A stretch of 64,000 nt of DNA from Paramacrobiotus metropolitanus (lineage: Eukaryota; Tardigrada; Eutardigrada; Parachela; Macrobiotidae), in the NCBI RefSeq assembly GCF_019649055.1, contig NW_026570282.1, positions 310,001 to 374,000 on the forward strand, given 5' to 3'. The stretch's first letter is position 1. Each line of letters begins with the position of its first letter. Below, piece by piece: positions 13,310-25,111 of the stretch. The translations under genes and the position numbers were made by a program. The notes below the pieces were generated by a model. That model made no database searches and had not been told where the DNA came from. It was given only the letters and a program-made list of their open reading frames with translations.

Positions 13310-13907
13310 TGTGCCTTGTACCACAGTATACGCATGTGCGCACAAAACACGCCATATAGCAACATTAAGAAAACCATGGGATAATTGAATCTGAAGTTTT
13401 GATAAACTCAAGACTGCGTTAAGGAGGAGATTACATTGGGTCCACAAATAATTTATGTTTGTCAGATTAATGCATTTCCTATCGACCAATCGGGCGCCGT
13501 GGGAAGGCTTATTTTCGGGGACAGCAAGAAAAAGCTTAATGCGAAACTAGACGTGCGAAACATCATACACGTACTGCAGCATCGCTCATTGCATTATAAT
13601 TATGCGACCCAGTGGCGACGTAAACACAACCGAAAAGATGCAATCGAAATAGGAAAATAACTCATAGAGCAACGGTTACAGAGTAGTATAGTAATTTATT
13701 TGGTGCGCACACAGATCAAATCAACTCGCTCCACACAAACCAAAGGCACGCGTCAAGTCGCCAATTAAACTGAAGAAAAAAACAAGAATAAACTAATTTG
13801 TACAAAAACCCATACAAAATGTCGGCAACGTCTTAAACAACAGTAAAGTAACATAAAGATCCAAAAAATACAAATCTTTTTAAATTCTAAGGCTGAGTCT
13901 TTCATGA
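13310..13907. other. Intergenic, upstream of glutamate receptor and downstream of RAD23
   Basis: About 600 bp between two minus-strand genes. It must contain the receptor's promoter and the RAD23 3'UTR. ORFs here are short and not family-like. Confidence 0.5.
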
Positions 13908-16002
13908 TCAATTTGTTCCCGCGCCAGAACCACTCTGCTCAAATTCTTCCATCTGGGCGAACAAGAAGTTAGCAGCATGTTGCTCGTTTTTATCACAGGC
14001 AAAGTATGCCTCTACAACCTGCAAAATCAATTCAGTTTTAGCCACGCCCAACCAAGTAAAAAACCACTTATACATACCATTGCTTCCGGAAATCCCAACT
14101 GTTTCAACTAAAGGAAAACCGGAATATAATTTCACCATCTGTTTTAATTGTGGAAAACAGTACTACGTACTACAGTATGGTCTACTATTTTACCCTTTCG
14201 ATCGCCTCTCTTTCTTCTTGATTCACGCGGACAGCGGATGCGACACCCGCAGTCGCTGCGCCAGTGCTACCTGCGGTGGCACCTGCACGACCACTGCTAG
14301 GATTGGCTGCTCCTATATTTTCTGCCAACGAGCCATCTCCAGGAAGTGGACTATTTATCATACTGAGAAACTCTTGCTGGTTATCCCGTATGGCCTACAA
14401 ATCGTATTATCCAATACCGTCCTACTCAAGTTTAGCCATGCGGCAAAACTAGCATACCTGAAATAACGCAGGATTCGACTGGCCAATATCTTGCAAAAAC
14501 CGCGGCAACAGTTGCGGATCCTGCTGCAACAGCGCTCGCATCTGCAGAAATTGTGGGCTATTGCGAAAGAAAGTCAAACGGTTACGACTGTCTTCACTGT
14601 TGTCTTCCGGTTCGTCTTCGGATTCCCGCATTACCGCCCGACTACTGCTACTACCGCCGGCGGATTCCGGTATTCCCGTCAACAGATACTCAATCGCACG
14701 TTCGGGATTATAGAAGGCAGCCCGCAGAGCCCGCTCCACCTCTGCGCGTGGGTAGCCCATCTGCAGAACTTGATTGACCAAGGCTTCGTATTGTTCTGGT
14801 GATAAACCAAAGGCCGCTTCGGGGCGGGGGCGCGGTTGCTGAGAAGCCGGAGAAGGAGCATGTGGACGCGATTCCGGTGTGTTGGTGGCCATTGGATTTT
14901 CGATCACAGAGACAGATGCAGACGATTCCACAGACTGTACACTGCAACAATTGAGCAGTAACTAGAGCCTGTAGTCCCTATACCACAAATATCCAGCAAA
15001 TCTAAAGATTAACAACTACAATCATCTAAACCGGAAATCTCCATTTCCGTCCATATTTCAGTACATCACATAATCAACTTTTTTTAACGAACTAATTTTA
15101 ATTTTGACTAATTACTGTAGTAAAAACACAAATCTGCATGAATGTGAGACACCTATACTCTGATTACCGCAATTTCTTATGATAGCGCTATAATAAAAAT
15201 TATGGACATCTACGTAGTCCGCACAGATTGCAGTACTGTAACACGTACTGAAAATCAAACAGTATACTGAGTACAGACAAGATATTACTTATTTTACTCC
15301 AAAAAACACTAAATACGCCGAAAATACACCTACGATGCAGCGGGCGAAGGTACAGACTTCTCCACATCAACTGCCGCTTTCTGAGGCTTTGGCTTCGCTA
15401 TCATAACCACAACAAATCCTGATGGAGAGTAATTCAGATCGCTCAGAGTAGCGCTGTTGTTATCCCAAACTTTTCCTGCAAAGAATAACAAAAACATCCA
15501 CAACTGCATAACTGTAAAACAAAAACATCACTTATAAAATAATAATAAATTGGCTTCCAAAGTTTCGTCCAAAAAAACTGCAATTTCTCAACACTCAACG
15601 GGACTGCAAGAATTATAAATTTACGGTTCATCACGACTCACGATTCTAATTTTTCAAATTTAATCTTTCGCTATGTGTAAGCGAATAATAGTGGCTTAAC
15701 AAAAAATATCGTAACTCATTGGGTACACACTACCTGCAGAAATCAGCTTCAGGGATTCAGCTTTAAAATCACTTCCTTTTTTCTCTTGGATTTTCTCTTT
15801 GATCTCTGCCACCTGTGCACAAGACTTCTAGGTTGCGTAGAACCGTAAGTACTTCCACTTGAGCAGATTCCCATCACACAAAAGTGTACTGACGATTTCT
15901 ATTAACAGAGTTACAAGAATAAAAAGTAAAACGTACCGTACAAGACCCTTCGGCTTCTACCGTGAAGGTTTCTTGGTTGAGGAGCCTGCACGTAATTTGC
16001 AT
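13908..16002 (-). CDS. RAD23: UV excision repair / proteasome shuttle protein RAD23
   Basis: Seven exons in transcript order: 16002-15937, 15812-15734, 15475-15334, 14941-14458, 14394-14194, 14107-14078, 14018-13908, giving 370 residues. RAD23 carries ubiquitylated cargo to the proteasome and stabilises XPC in nucleotide excision repair. Domains in order: ubiquitin-like domain (MQITCRLLNQETFTVEAEG to about residue 76), a Pro/Ser linker, UBA1 (QVLQMGYPRAEVERALRAA), the XPC-binding/STI1-like region (PQFLQMRALLQQDPQLLPRF), a Gly/Ala/Thr-rich linker, and UBA2 (LGFPEAMVVEAYFACDKNE). The ATG is the natural one because MQITxxxL starts the UBL. The 30-bp exon 14107-14078 encodes LKQLGFPEAM and is needed to complete UBA2. 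All junctions are GT-AG and in phase. Confidence 0.95.
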
Positions 16003-17380
16003 TTTGAAAGCGGAAAAAATAGAGCGCGCACTCAGCTCAGGATTGAATCAAAATTCAAAACTATCCCAAACGACGAAAACCGGACCTATTATTGAGTCCG
16101 AACCCACTCCACATTAAATATTATACACCCAACATTAATTACACTCGCATAAAGAAATGATTAAACTGAAAACGCGCAATAATTGTAATGATCAAGGATT
16201 CGAAAACAAATACACAGAACTGACAGACGTGCATTTGCAATAGAACGGATGACTCAGTTTATAATTTCATTACGCATCGACGCCATACAGCCATAGTCTT
16301 TATGGGTGCATCGTGGAAGCAATACCCATAAGCACTTCAAAGAATCAAGACCATTTTTTGGCTTCGAAAAAACGTATCCTGCATCTGACTACTAGTGGTC
16401 TAGTGCCATATTAATAATCCGACTGCTGTGAACATAGTGCTCCGCGATGACGTATGATTTAAGGCGTGAACAAGCTAAAAGTTGGTCAATATTCATGGAT
16501 GCAAGATGTCAGCGGTACGGGTTCGAGCTGGACGACTAAACACCAGCACTAATCTTAAATTTTGAACTGCAGTTTATTCACTTTAATAACTTACTTACTA
16601 CTTAATTAGTAATCTTAAGTATTTGTCTCCTGTGGTCAAATACTTAACTTTAGGTCTGGAGACTCTTCTATTTATGTTTGGAACAGCAAGCGCCTTTTTC
16701 AAACCGTTATATAGATATTACAAGTATCGGTCGCGCTAGCGCGCGACCAGTTGTGTTCGAGGTAAGAATGAAAGAAATACAAAATATACTTCGTACAGCA
16801 ATAAAAAAAAATTTGAGAAATTTTTCAAATATAAAACCCAGCGAGGCCAACGAAAATATTTTAAACATGTAGAAATGCGGAATTTTTTCAAGCTTTCCGG
16901 TTAAATTCGACCATTTTCTGAAAACTGTGAAAGCCCGTAAGTTTTTCTTTTTTCATGGTTCTTTAACGCGTTTTTAATGTAACTTTATATTACCGATCTA
17001 ACGAACTGAAAACTTGAATTTTTCGTACCACAGATAATATTTTAACGGTGATAAAATGGAATGAGTGGGGTCATATATCTGTACACGATGCCCATAAAAT
17101 ACCATTTTTTCAGCGCAGAATTAATGGAAACTTGCGGGGAACAGTTAACGGTCGCCCAAGGTGTCCTTGCAGGCTGCATCTTTAGATACTATCTGTAAGA
17201 TTTTTTCAGCCATCAGTCAAACTGTTCAGTATTTATTAAAATAAAATTAATACATGTTTATTAGATTTCGATGTTAGTGAATGCCCAAGCTACCACCAGT
17301 ATCACAGAGCCGCCATGTGAGTGAATACGGTAAACGGGCCGCGGGCCGGCTTTTAGATATTTAGAAATTACATATAAATT

Positions 17381-19155
17381 AGACAATTAAGGGATTTGGC
17401 CCGGCACATAGTACCAAATTCGGGTACATACACGGGAACTTTCGCTGTCGCGCAATCCTAAACACTTTTTTGCATGGCTAGGTATGTACCTAATATTCAT
17501 AACGGCTCTCATACTCATACTCCTAATTCCGAATTCATACTCATAACGGCCATCATAATCATAATCATACTTTGGTCCTACCGGTCATCATATTAATTTA
17601 TTCATAATTATAGCTCATATCTTAACCATTACTCATTCTGGCGTGTCGAAAATGTAATATTCAATTACAACCATGTGTTCAGGTAAGTCTACTCAACCGC
17701 CCGCTTTCGTCCTCTCGTAAAAATTATTTCATCTGAATTAGTAGCGCAAAAATATTTATCAGAAAATGGCTTCATTACAAAATGACTTCAGTAAACTTGA
17801 ACTGAGTAACGAAAGCTAAGTAATTTAATCTGCATATAAAAACTGAGCTAAAAATCTACCATTGTCTACTTTCGTCCATTTTCTAAACTAGTGCTAATGA
17901 TAAAAAAAACCTGAAATGTTAATGTGCTTACTACGTAGCTTCCACCAAACAAAAAGTGAACGGGCCGTTAACTTTTCATTCCCACAAAACTAAATTTCGA
18001 CAAAAGCATCGTGTACACTGTACAGCAGTGTAACACAGGAACGGTAATAACGCAGTTTAATCATTGCTAGCCAGGACAAAAGCAGATATCAAAAAAAATT
18101 TTTTAAAAAAATTCAAGAACGGTGCACAATTTGCGCAACAGCTATTACTACTTAGTGTCAATAATACGGTTTTTATGATTAATAAATAATATAATGCTTT
18201 TACTAATAACATTAAGCGCAATAGCGCACTGGTAAGTAGCGGTAAAGGTTTGAGTTATGATTATGCACAAAAATAGTATTATGATAACCGGTAGGATCAA
18301 AGTATGATTATGATTATGAAAGCCGTTTTGAGTATGAATTCTGAATTAGGAATAGGGTTATGAGTATGAGGACCGTTATGAGAATTACCCGTAAAGACAC
18401 TTAAGTGGGCCACTATGATAAGTGAATGGACGACATACACTTAAGTGGGCCAGCTTCAATTATTTTATTCCCAAGCCGTATGGCTGTCGCCTTTTTGTTT
18501 TAGCAGATTCAGAAAAGTTTGCTCTTTTCAGAGTACTTGGAATTTTTAAAATCGGATCACAGGTTTTTGAGTTATTTGCGTTGTAAAAAACCGATGACGA
18601 AAGTACTCAAGCCACGCCACGCGAGCCACTGCACTACAGCAAAACGACTTTAGTAACCGCCACACATGTGCGGCTGCAGCACTTCTTTATCACAGGACGC
18701 CTCTGCACGTGTATTGCGGTGAATGCAGTGATTTTACTGTACTGCATAGGTGCTGAGGCGTGATGCGATAAAGAAGAGCTGCAGCCGCACATGTGTGGCG
18801 GTTACAACAGTCATTTTGCTGTAGTGCAGTGGCTCGCGTGGCGTGGCTTGAGTGCTTTCGTCATCGGTTTTTTACAACGCAAATAACTCGAAAACGGGTG
18901 ATCCGATTTCAAAAATTCCAAGTACTCTGCAAAGGGCAAACTTTCCTGAATCTGCTAAAACAAAAAGCCGACAGCCATATGGCTCGGGAAAAAAATAAGT
19001 GAAGCCGGCCCACTTAAGTATATGTCGCGTGAATCCATTCACTTATCATAGTGGCCCACTTAAGTGTCTTTACGAGGGTTTGGGAGCGCGCGACAGCGGA
19101 AGTTGCCGTGGATATATACAAATTTGGTGCTATGTACCGGGCCAAATCTCTTTAA
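17381..19155. mobile_element. Outer fold-back (inverted-repeat) element, interrupted
   Basis: Two blocks recur in inverted order. Block A at about 17390-17465 (GATTTGGCCCGGCACATAGT) pairs with about 19083-19155. Block B at about 17490-17610 (rich in CATACTCATA and ATAATCATAATCATACTTTG) pairs with about 18270-18392. Order is A-B-spacer-B'-[inner element]-A'. No ORF is carried. This looks like a non-autonomous DNA transposon or fold-back element; its family is unknown to me. Confidence 0.65.
18391..19073. mobile_element. Inner 683-bp fold-back element with long inverted arms
   Basis: The whole segment is one long inverted repeat, centre near 18732, with arms of about 340 bp that are roughly 90% alike. 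Ends are GTAAAGACACTTAAGTGGGCC and its exact complement. The word ACACTTAAGTGGGCC also recurs inside the left arm. It sits between B' and A' of the outer element, so it most likely inserted there later. No protein is encoded. I could not identify a clear target-site duplication. Confidence 0.75.
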
Positions 19156-19262
19156 ACCGCGAGATATTGAGGTACTCAGACATTTCTAGACATTTTTAAA
19201 ATTTCGAAACTCTGGAGGCTCAAAAAATTAGAGGTAACTCGGTAATAAAATTAGAGGTAACT

Positions 19263-19293
19263 CAACTCGGCCCCGCGCAGCGGGGCCGAGTTG
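19263..19293. repeat. Perfect GC-rich hairpin
   Basis: Arms of 14 bp (CAACTCGGCCCCGC and its exact complement) around a 3-nt loop. It is embedded in AT-rich DNA, next to a doubled AAAATTAGAGGTAACTC at about 19226-19263. Its composition differs sharply from the surroundings. Confidence 0.85.
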
Positions 19294-19626
19294 AAATATT
19301 TAGAAATTCTGGAAATGTAAAAGCTTTGGAGCCGACTTTGGAAAAATTAATAGTTATTTTGAGGTATTCGAACATGTTTTAAAAACATCTTAAAGGTTTC
19401 AAGAATTTAAAAAAAGTTATTATTTTGATTGAATTGACAATTTAAATAACAAACACAGATCTGTATTTTAGGTAATTAGGTTGCTAAGCTGCGAAACTTG
19501 TATTTGCTCATTCGAGACGTTTCCAGAATTTACTGGAAATTTCTATGAACTTTAAACGCTAAGTAAAGAAAGTTTGAAAGGGTCTCTGAAAACGTTCCGG
19601 AAACCAGAAATTTTATTCCAAGCTGC

Positions 19627-19901
19627 AGGTAGGAAGCTTTGGAAGATGCTTTATTTTATAAAATTAACAACTTAGTGGAAAAATCAATGTTGATTTAGGA
19701 GATAATTTCCAAAACTAGCAACCGTTAAGTACTAACAAACCTTAAGTACTACAACTTTCAAAAATTTTTTTAAACCTTCTCCAAAACTTAAGACTTTTTT
19801 AAAGATAAAGGTAGGAACGTTTGTGCGATGCTTTATTTTATAAAATTATCAACTTATTGAAAAAATCAATCTTGATTTAGGAGATAATTTCAAAAAAATA
19901 A
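19627..19901. repeat. Direct repeat, two diverged copies about 183 bp apart
   Basis: The segment from about 19627 to 19716 (with GATGCTTTATTTTATAAAAT and TTGATTTAGGAGATAATTTC) recurs at about 19809-19901 with scattered substitutions. It may be part of a larger repeat family. Confidence 0.7.
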
Positions 19902-21049
19902 GGACGTAAGGATATATGAATCTATTGATAGAACTGCTCTACTTACGACTTTAACGAGTTATATAGATACTAACGATAAGTACCTGTACTGCAAAATCGA
20001 ACAAGAATTCGTTGTACGGTCACTGCGGCGCACCGGCATAATTCCATACTTATTTTTATGGTGTTACTTTCTAATTAAACAATAAACACCTACTGTAGAC
20101 TACTGTTATGTACGTAACTATTGTAGAGGTACTGTGCACGTGGTAGAGTAAATAAGATACGAGTACTGTACTTCAATACTTTTATTCAGATTGGCGGTAC
20201 AAAACAATCACAAGTTTTCTATAAAACAAAATTTTATTGAATACACTGACTGAGAGCCGACAACGGTGACACAGCCACAGCTGACAAGGGAAATATGCAG
20301 CCTAATCATGCAGAACATTTCGTCTAAATTAGCCGATGCTGGTGCTGTTCCCATGACAGAGACCGTGTTCTCGCACTGGACTTCGATGCTGATACTTACT
20401 GATAACGAAAGTGTTGCTGCAAAAACGCTGTTGCAAAAGTGTTGCTTATTATAGGCCTCGACTTCCCACTTCCCACTTATTGTTTCCTTATTGTTTATTG
20501 CCCTTTCGGGTGCTGTTAGTTTCGTAAATTTCATTGAGTGTGAAAAAGAACACATACGTTTTCCTGCATTATCATTCTGAATTCGAAAATAGTCTATTAT
20601 TGTACAAAATTATGACAAAATTGCTGTAATGTCGCGCGAGTAGCTGAATTTTATGTGTTATTCGCAAATTCGCAATAGTCGCCAGCTGCGGATACCTGCA
20701 TGCAGTTGTAGGAAACATCCCGTGCTGACATGCTTATCAGCAGTTTGTCATGAATTCTAGAAACATTTCTGATAAGTAATTCTTGAGTAGCTTAATAACA
20801 GATAAAACTGTTTATCTGCTTCAAATTAACTCGTTAACACTTTTCCCCAGCATGAACTTTCGATCATGAACTGTGCTGCATGAGCACGTACATTATTTCA
20901 AAGTTTTGTTCTTAAAATTTTTTTACTAAAATTATCAATACAATACAGTAACATATCTACGCTTGACAGCAAACCGTATTAACTGTAAGGTAACGTGCAA
21001 AAGCCAAAAGCCTTGAATGTCCTTTGCAGTTTGTGGAACGTACCATGTA

Positions 21050-24000
21050 ATGAAAATGCTTCGGCATCGGATGTTGCATTTCCTGTTTCTATCGGTTTTC
21101 TTGGGATTTCTATGCGCTAATATTGATGTTGTTGATGGAGAAATACGAAGAAAAACAAGTGAGTATACATTTCGGCAGAGAAGATTCGTCAACATTAATG
21201 CATTCTCTCTTATTGTTAACGAACTATGGCACCAAAGAAATATTTCCAAAAATCCTTTCGCACTTCCTTTAGCTCCACATAAAATAAACATTAATAAGAG
21301 GATTTATAGCGATCTCACTTCTTTGTTGCGAAATTGAGTTGACTCTTAAAAATCTGACTGCTTACAAGACTTTAACATGCATATTTGTCGTAAAATTTGT
21401 TTTGCTAAATTAGCTATAGCCATAGGTCACTAAACCTAACAATAAGTGCGCTTTTTTTGGTATAGTATCGCTGGACGATTACCGAGGCCGAACGATTTTA
21501 ATTGACTGCAACCAGTACCGTTCCGGTACTATTGTTCTGCGCCGAGATCCTTCCCGGTGTAACCAAGAGGATTTTTTCGTTAATTTCCGCGTACGCTATG
21601 GACAAGACTGCCACGGTCACTTTCGGTTCTTCCTCAACGTCAGGTAGTAATTACAGGGCACCATATTTATAATCCCTTTATAGTTTTCTCTCCTAATATT
21701 TCCACTCAGCACTGACTGCGAGATGTAATTTATTCCTTTCAACAGTAACTTCTTCCTTTCAAAATTACCGGCGTTTTAATGCTTATGGCCGTCTTAAATG
21801 CAGAAAACTGGAACTAAACGAAGAAGAACGATTTGTTGTCTATGGCTCTCTGTTTGAACAACGATTTGGACAAACACTTCGAGATGCGATAACTCAACGC
21901 ATTTTCGATCTGCATGCCGATCTACCTGAAGTACCCGATAAGCCAGAGGTCACCGATAAGCCTGACAAAGATAAACCCGATATTCCTGACACGCCAGATA
22001 TGATGCTGAAGCTGGGATATCTCATGAACCTTACCACATTGTCCGTGGCGCAATACTTTTCTGTACGGGACACATTACGCCTGGAATACAAGCATGGGGT
22101 GAATTGCGGGAAAGCCACGGAATTCGTCGCTGATTTTACTCTTATACAAGGCGGTAAGTAGCTATAGCGGCATCTGAATCAAACTGCAAGTATATATAGT
22201 TATTTGCATAAAGTGGATTTTCTGGTAACCGGCAGTTTTATGTTCAATTTCATGAATTCTTATTCAAATGAACGCATCACGTTTGACCTAGTCAGCAAAG
22301 GTCAGAGATTCAAAGGCATATTGTTAAGGCATACGATATTGTAACAGCAGCCGGTTTGACTGCTGTTCTAGTGGGTTGGTTAATCCACCTTACCACGATC
22401 TGTCGGCTGTTAGTGTGGGAAAGGCTGGCACGGTCGGCAGCGATGCTGACCGGAAGCTGACTACCGTTTACATGGTGACAATGATGGGAGATGCACGATC
22501 ATCCCATGGCGATTACGCAACACAACACAAGGTCATCGCATGAGTTTATTAGCAAGTACACAAAGCAAGATTCAGCGAGCAACGCAAGCTGAGGAGCAAG
22601 AACCCATAAGCGTGGGCAAGAAGCTCGGAAGGCGCGTTAGCAAGAAGTGCATAAGCACAGGGGCAAGATTCGGAGCAAGCTGCAGCAAGATTAATTTCAA
22701 GATGTTTCTGACCGTGAGATGCGGTCGGTAAAAGTAGGAAAACTAGGATTCTGATCTTCATAACACAACAACCAATAAACAGTAGAGAAAGGCAATTAAC
22801 ACTCCTACTGGCGGTACATCTAATTTCTATCGCTACAATATCGATTTGTCAAACTGCACACCATAATTCTTTAATGAAACGCGCAATTGCTCATGCATCT
22901 AAAATTTTTATTTAAGTAAGAACTAATTTACTTATATATAACAAGAACCGTATATATTACACATAAATCGTTTTGGTAACCTTCCTTAGCCTGACGAATA
23001 CAATAAAGCCTCATTTATGTGTTGCAGACAGTAATGCGCAATTTGGAGAACTGTGGTGCCCTTCTCTTCATGGATTTCTTCCGCGCGAGCTATTTTGCGA
23101 GGCTTATCGACGATCTCGAGTTGTATGCCCAGATCGCTTCCGTTGGTCAGATTTCGGCAACAATCCCGCTGACATTTTCAGAGGATTTGACTGGTGCTCC
23201 GGTAAATATAAATTGTTTTTTCTCGTGCATGCATTTTTCGCAGTACTACTGAATCTGAATCTCAAATCGAAACCTTTGCAAACCAGGACTTTTGCAAGAG
23301 TGTAATTGTTGTACTCGTCATTATAAGACGTGACCATGGTTTGCATGTAGATTATCAATATGATCATCAGCACGAATGGTCGGATACTCCGGATACCCCA
23401 GACTTGCCAGATCTTCCCGACACTACGGATAAGCCAGACGCAACCGATAAACCCGATTCCCCTGATCGTCCAGACACGCCCGACTTACCAGACAAACCAG
23501 ACCTTCCGGATCGACCGGATACTCCCGATCTCCCCGATACCCCGGATACTTCTGATCTTCCCGATACCAGAGATACTCCTGACCTTCCCGATACCCGGGA
23601 TACTCCGGATCGGCCAGAGCATCGCCACCGAGTAAACGAAGAAGACGTACACTGGGAAAACGCCATGTATCCCTTTCCGGTTAAATTCACTCCCGGTCCG
23701 TTTAATCCCAAAGACGAACAAGATCCCCGGTACTACATGCACTGGTTTCCGCGTCGTCATGATCACCAGCGTTACTATCATAACTTTGCTATTCCGGTCT
23801 GGGCCATCGCTCTGATCATCGTGGCGGCGGTTATTCTAGTGGTGATACTTCCGGTCATTCTGTGTTGTGTGTGCTGTTGCCGCCGGCGTCGTGAACGCAT
23901 CGTGTATGAGCGCACGGCCATAACGCCCAATGCACCCACAAACGCGTATGGAACTTTTGAAGGAGGTCCGGTAGGAAAAGATAATCAAGCGTACCGCTCG

Positions 24001-24087
24001 ACGGAGCATACTCCTCTTGTTTATCCTCCTTTGGGCACACCTCAGCAAGCCTATCAGAGTTCCAACGCAAAAGTGATGATGGCCTAA
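21050..24087 (+). CDS. Secreted/one-pass membrane protein with x-P-D tripeptide repeats
   Basis: I do not recognise the family. Proposed exons, all phase-consistent: 21050-21158, 21466-21643, 21804-22153, 22214-22322, 22372-22531, 23028-23201, 23287-24087 (626 residues). The acceptor of exon 3 is uncertain: 21723 is also in frame. Seen: signal peptide (MLHFLFLSVFLGFLC), an extracellular beta-rich region with several Cys, a short x-P-D tract in exon 3 (VPDKPEVTDKPDKDKPDIPD), and a long one in exon 7 of about 80 residues with Pro-Asp roughly every third position. Then comes a membrane helix (VWAIALIIVAAVILVVILPV), a Cys/Arg-rich stop-transfer segment likely to be palmitoylated, and a tail of about 65 residues with several Tyr. 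The Asp-rich spacer could be a stiff, acidic stalk binding cations; that is inference. An alternative in-frame ATG is at 21017. Confidence 0.72.
22554..22690. repeat. GCAAG-word-rich intronic segment
   Basis: Inside the 496-bp intron 22532-23027, the word GCAAG (or AGCAAG) recurs about ten times at irregular spacing of 8-25 bp. It stays partly open in both strands, which explains small ORFs here. A decayed simple repeat is the plainest reading. Confidence 0.5.
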
Positions 24088-25111
24088 AGAACCTTTGATA
24101 ACCAATTTACAACCTCCTAATGCTAACTGATTACTAGCTTTTTATTATCATACGTACAAGTCCTTCACAACAATTGTGCAACAGTTGGATACTGAAAAAA
24201 TTAATCACAACATCAGTTCCGGGGTATTGCTGTTAATTTTCACTGCAGTGTAATCCTGTTGTGTACTGCTATCCTTTCCAATTCATTGTAATCTTTAATT
24301 ATTACAGTATTAAGTTTCTATAATAGTCTTATGCACCGATCAAATATTAAAAATGTGCTTACAGCATGCAACAAATATTTATCGCTAGATTCGCCACTTG
24401 TGCATTACATGTCCTTGTGTATTGTACAGAGTCTGTAGTACTCCCAATGACAGGGAGCAAGGTTTTAGGTAGGGAAAGTTTAAAGCATCGTGTTTTATTC
24501 ACCTGTGGTGCAACGTGCTACAAAATACACATAAACTGAAACATTAAGATTTTCTACAACATTAAAACTTCATTATACTTTTCTGCTCCTTCCGTTGTTC
24601 CCAAAATTGGCATAAAGCTGAAATTTTCCTACGTACATGCGGTTTCTTCCTTTATTACGGTTTCCGGCCTTCCGCTGCAGTTGTAGGAAGTCCGAACCGC
24701 CAGAGGCTTGGCTACGTTAGCGCCAGTGGTTGCGAAATCAAGTGGAATCTTTTTGCCTGTTTTCAGTTTTCGTTACAGTTTTAATACATGGTTGTTCCCG
24801 GAGTTTTGTTAGAAGTAAGCGGCGCCAAGCGCTAATACGCAACAGTCCAAGCCCGAAAACATCGGTTTCAGTTAATGCATTAGAATTTCGAAGTATTTAT
24901 GTATACGAAGTATGGCGTAGGATTTGTCATCTGTGTTTGGGTTCTAGGTTTCGAGTTTTGACGGGTCTTGAATTGATTCTTGATTCTTTTACTCTTAGTC
25001 TTGGACCTTGTAAGTGTGAACTGCGCTGGTCCTACGAATACTGGTCCTTGTTGAAAAATTTTTTTCGTCCCCCGGGTATACTATTTAAGTCTACACTCCA
25101 AAGCCACAATC
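24088..25111. other. Intergenic, no feature seen
   Basis: About 1 kb containing the 3'UTR of the x-P-D gene and the promoter of MPHOSPH6. A 157-codon open frame (24730-25203) overlaps the first MPHOSPH6 exon in another frame, lacks an ATG start and resembles nothing. Confidence 0.5.

Larger units (their letters stand above)
16003..21049. other. 5-kb gene-free region rich in inverted repeats
   Basis: No coding signal is convincing across this stretch. It contains nested fold-back elements (17381-19155), a GC-rich perfect hairpin (19263-19293) and a direct repeat (19627-19901), listed separately. The segments 16003-17380 and 19902-21049 are AT-rich and otherwise featureless to me. Open frames around 20208-20555 resemble no known family. 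Confidence 0.6.

Noticed and set aside
20208-20555. Open frames on both strands (115 and 62 codons)
   Set aside because: They overlap each other, lack domain character and splice context, and lie in a repeat-rich gene desert.
22973-23305. Alternative frame of the 23028-23201 exon reading GELWCPSLHGFLPRELFC
   Set aside because: It looks protein-like, but no in-phase acceptor joins it to the following x-P-D exon, whereas the chosen frame is phase 0 on both sides.
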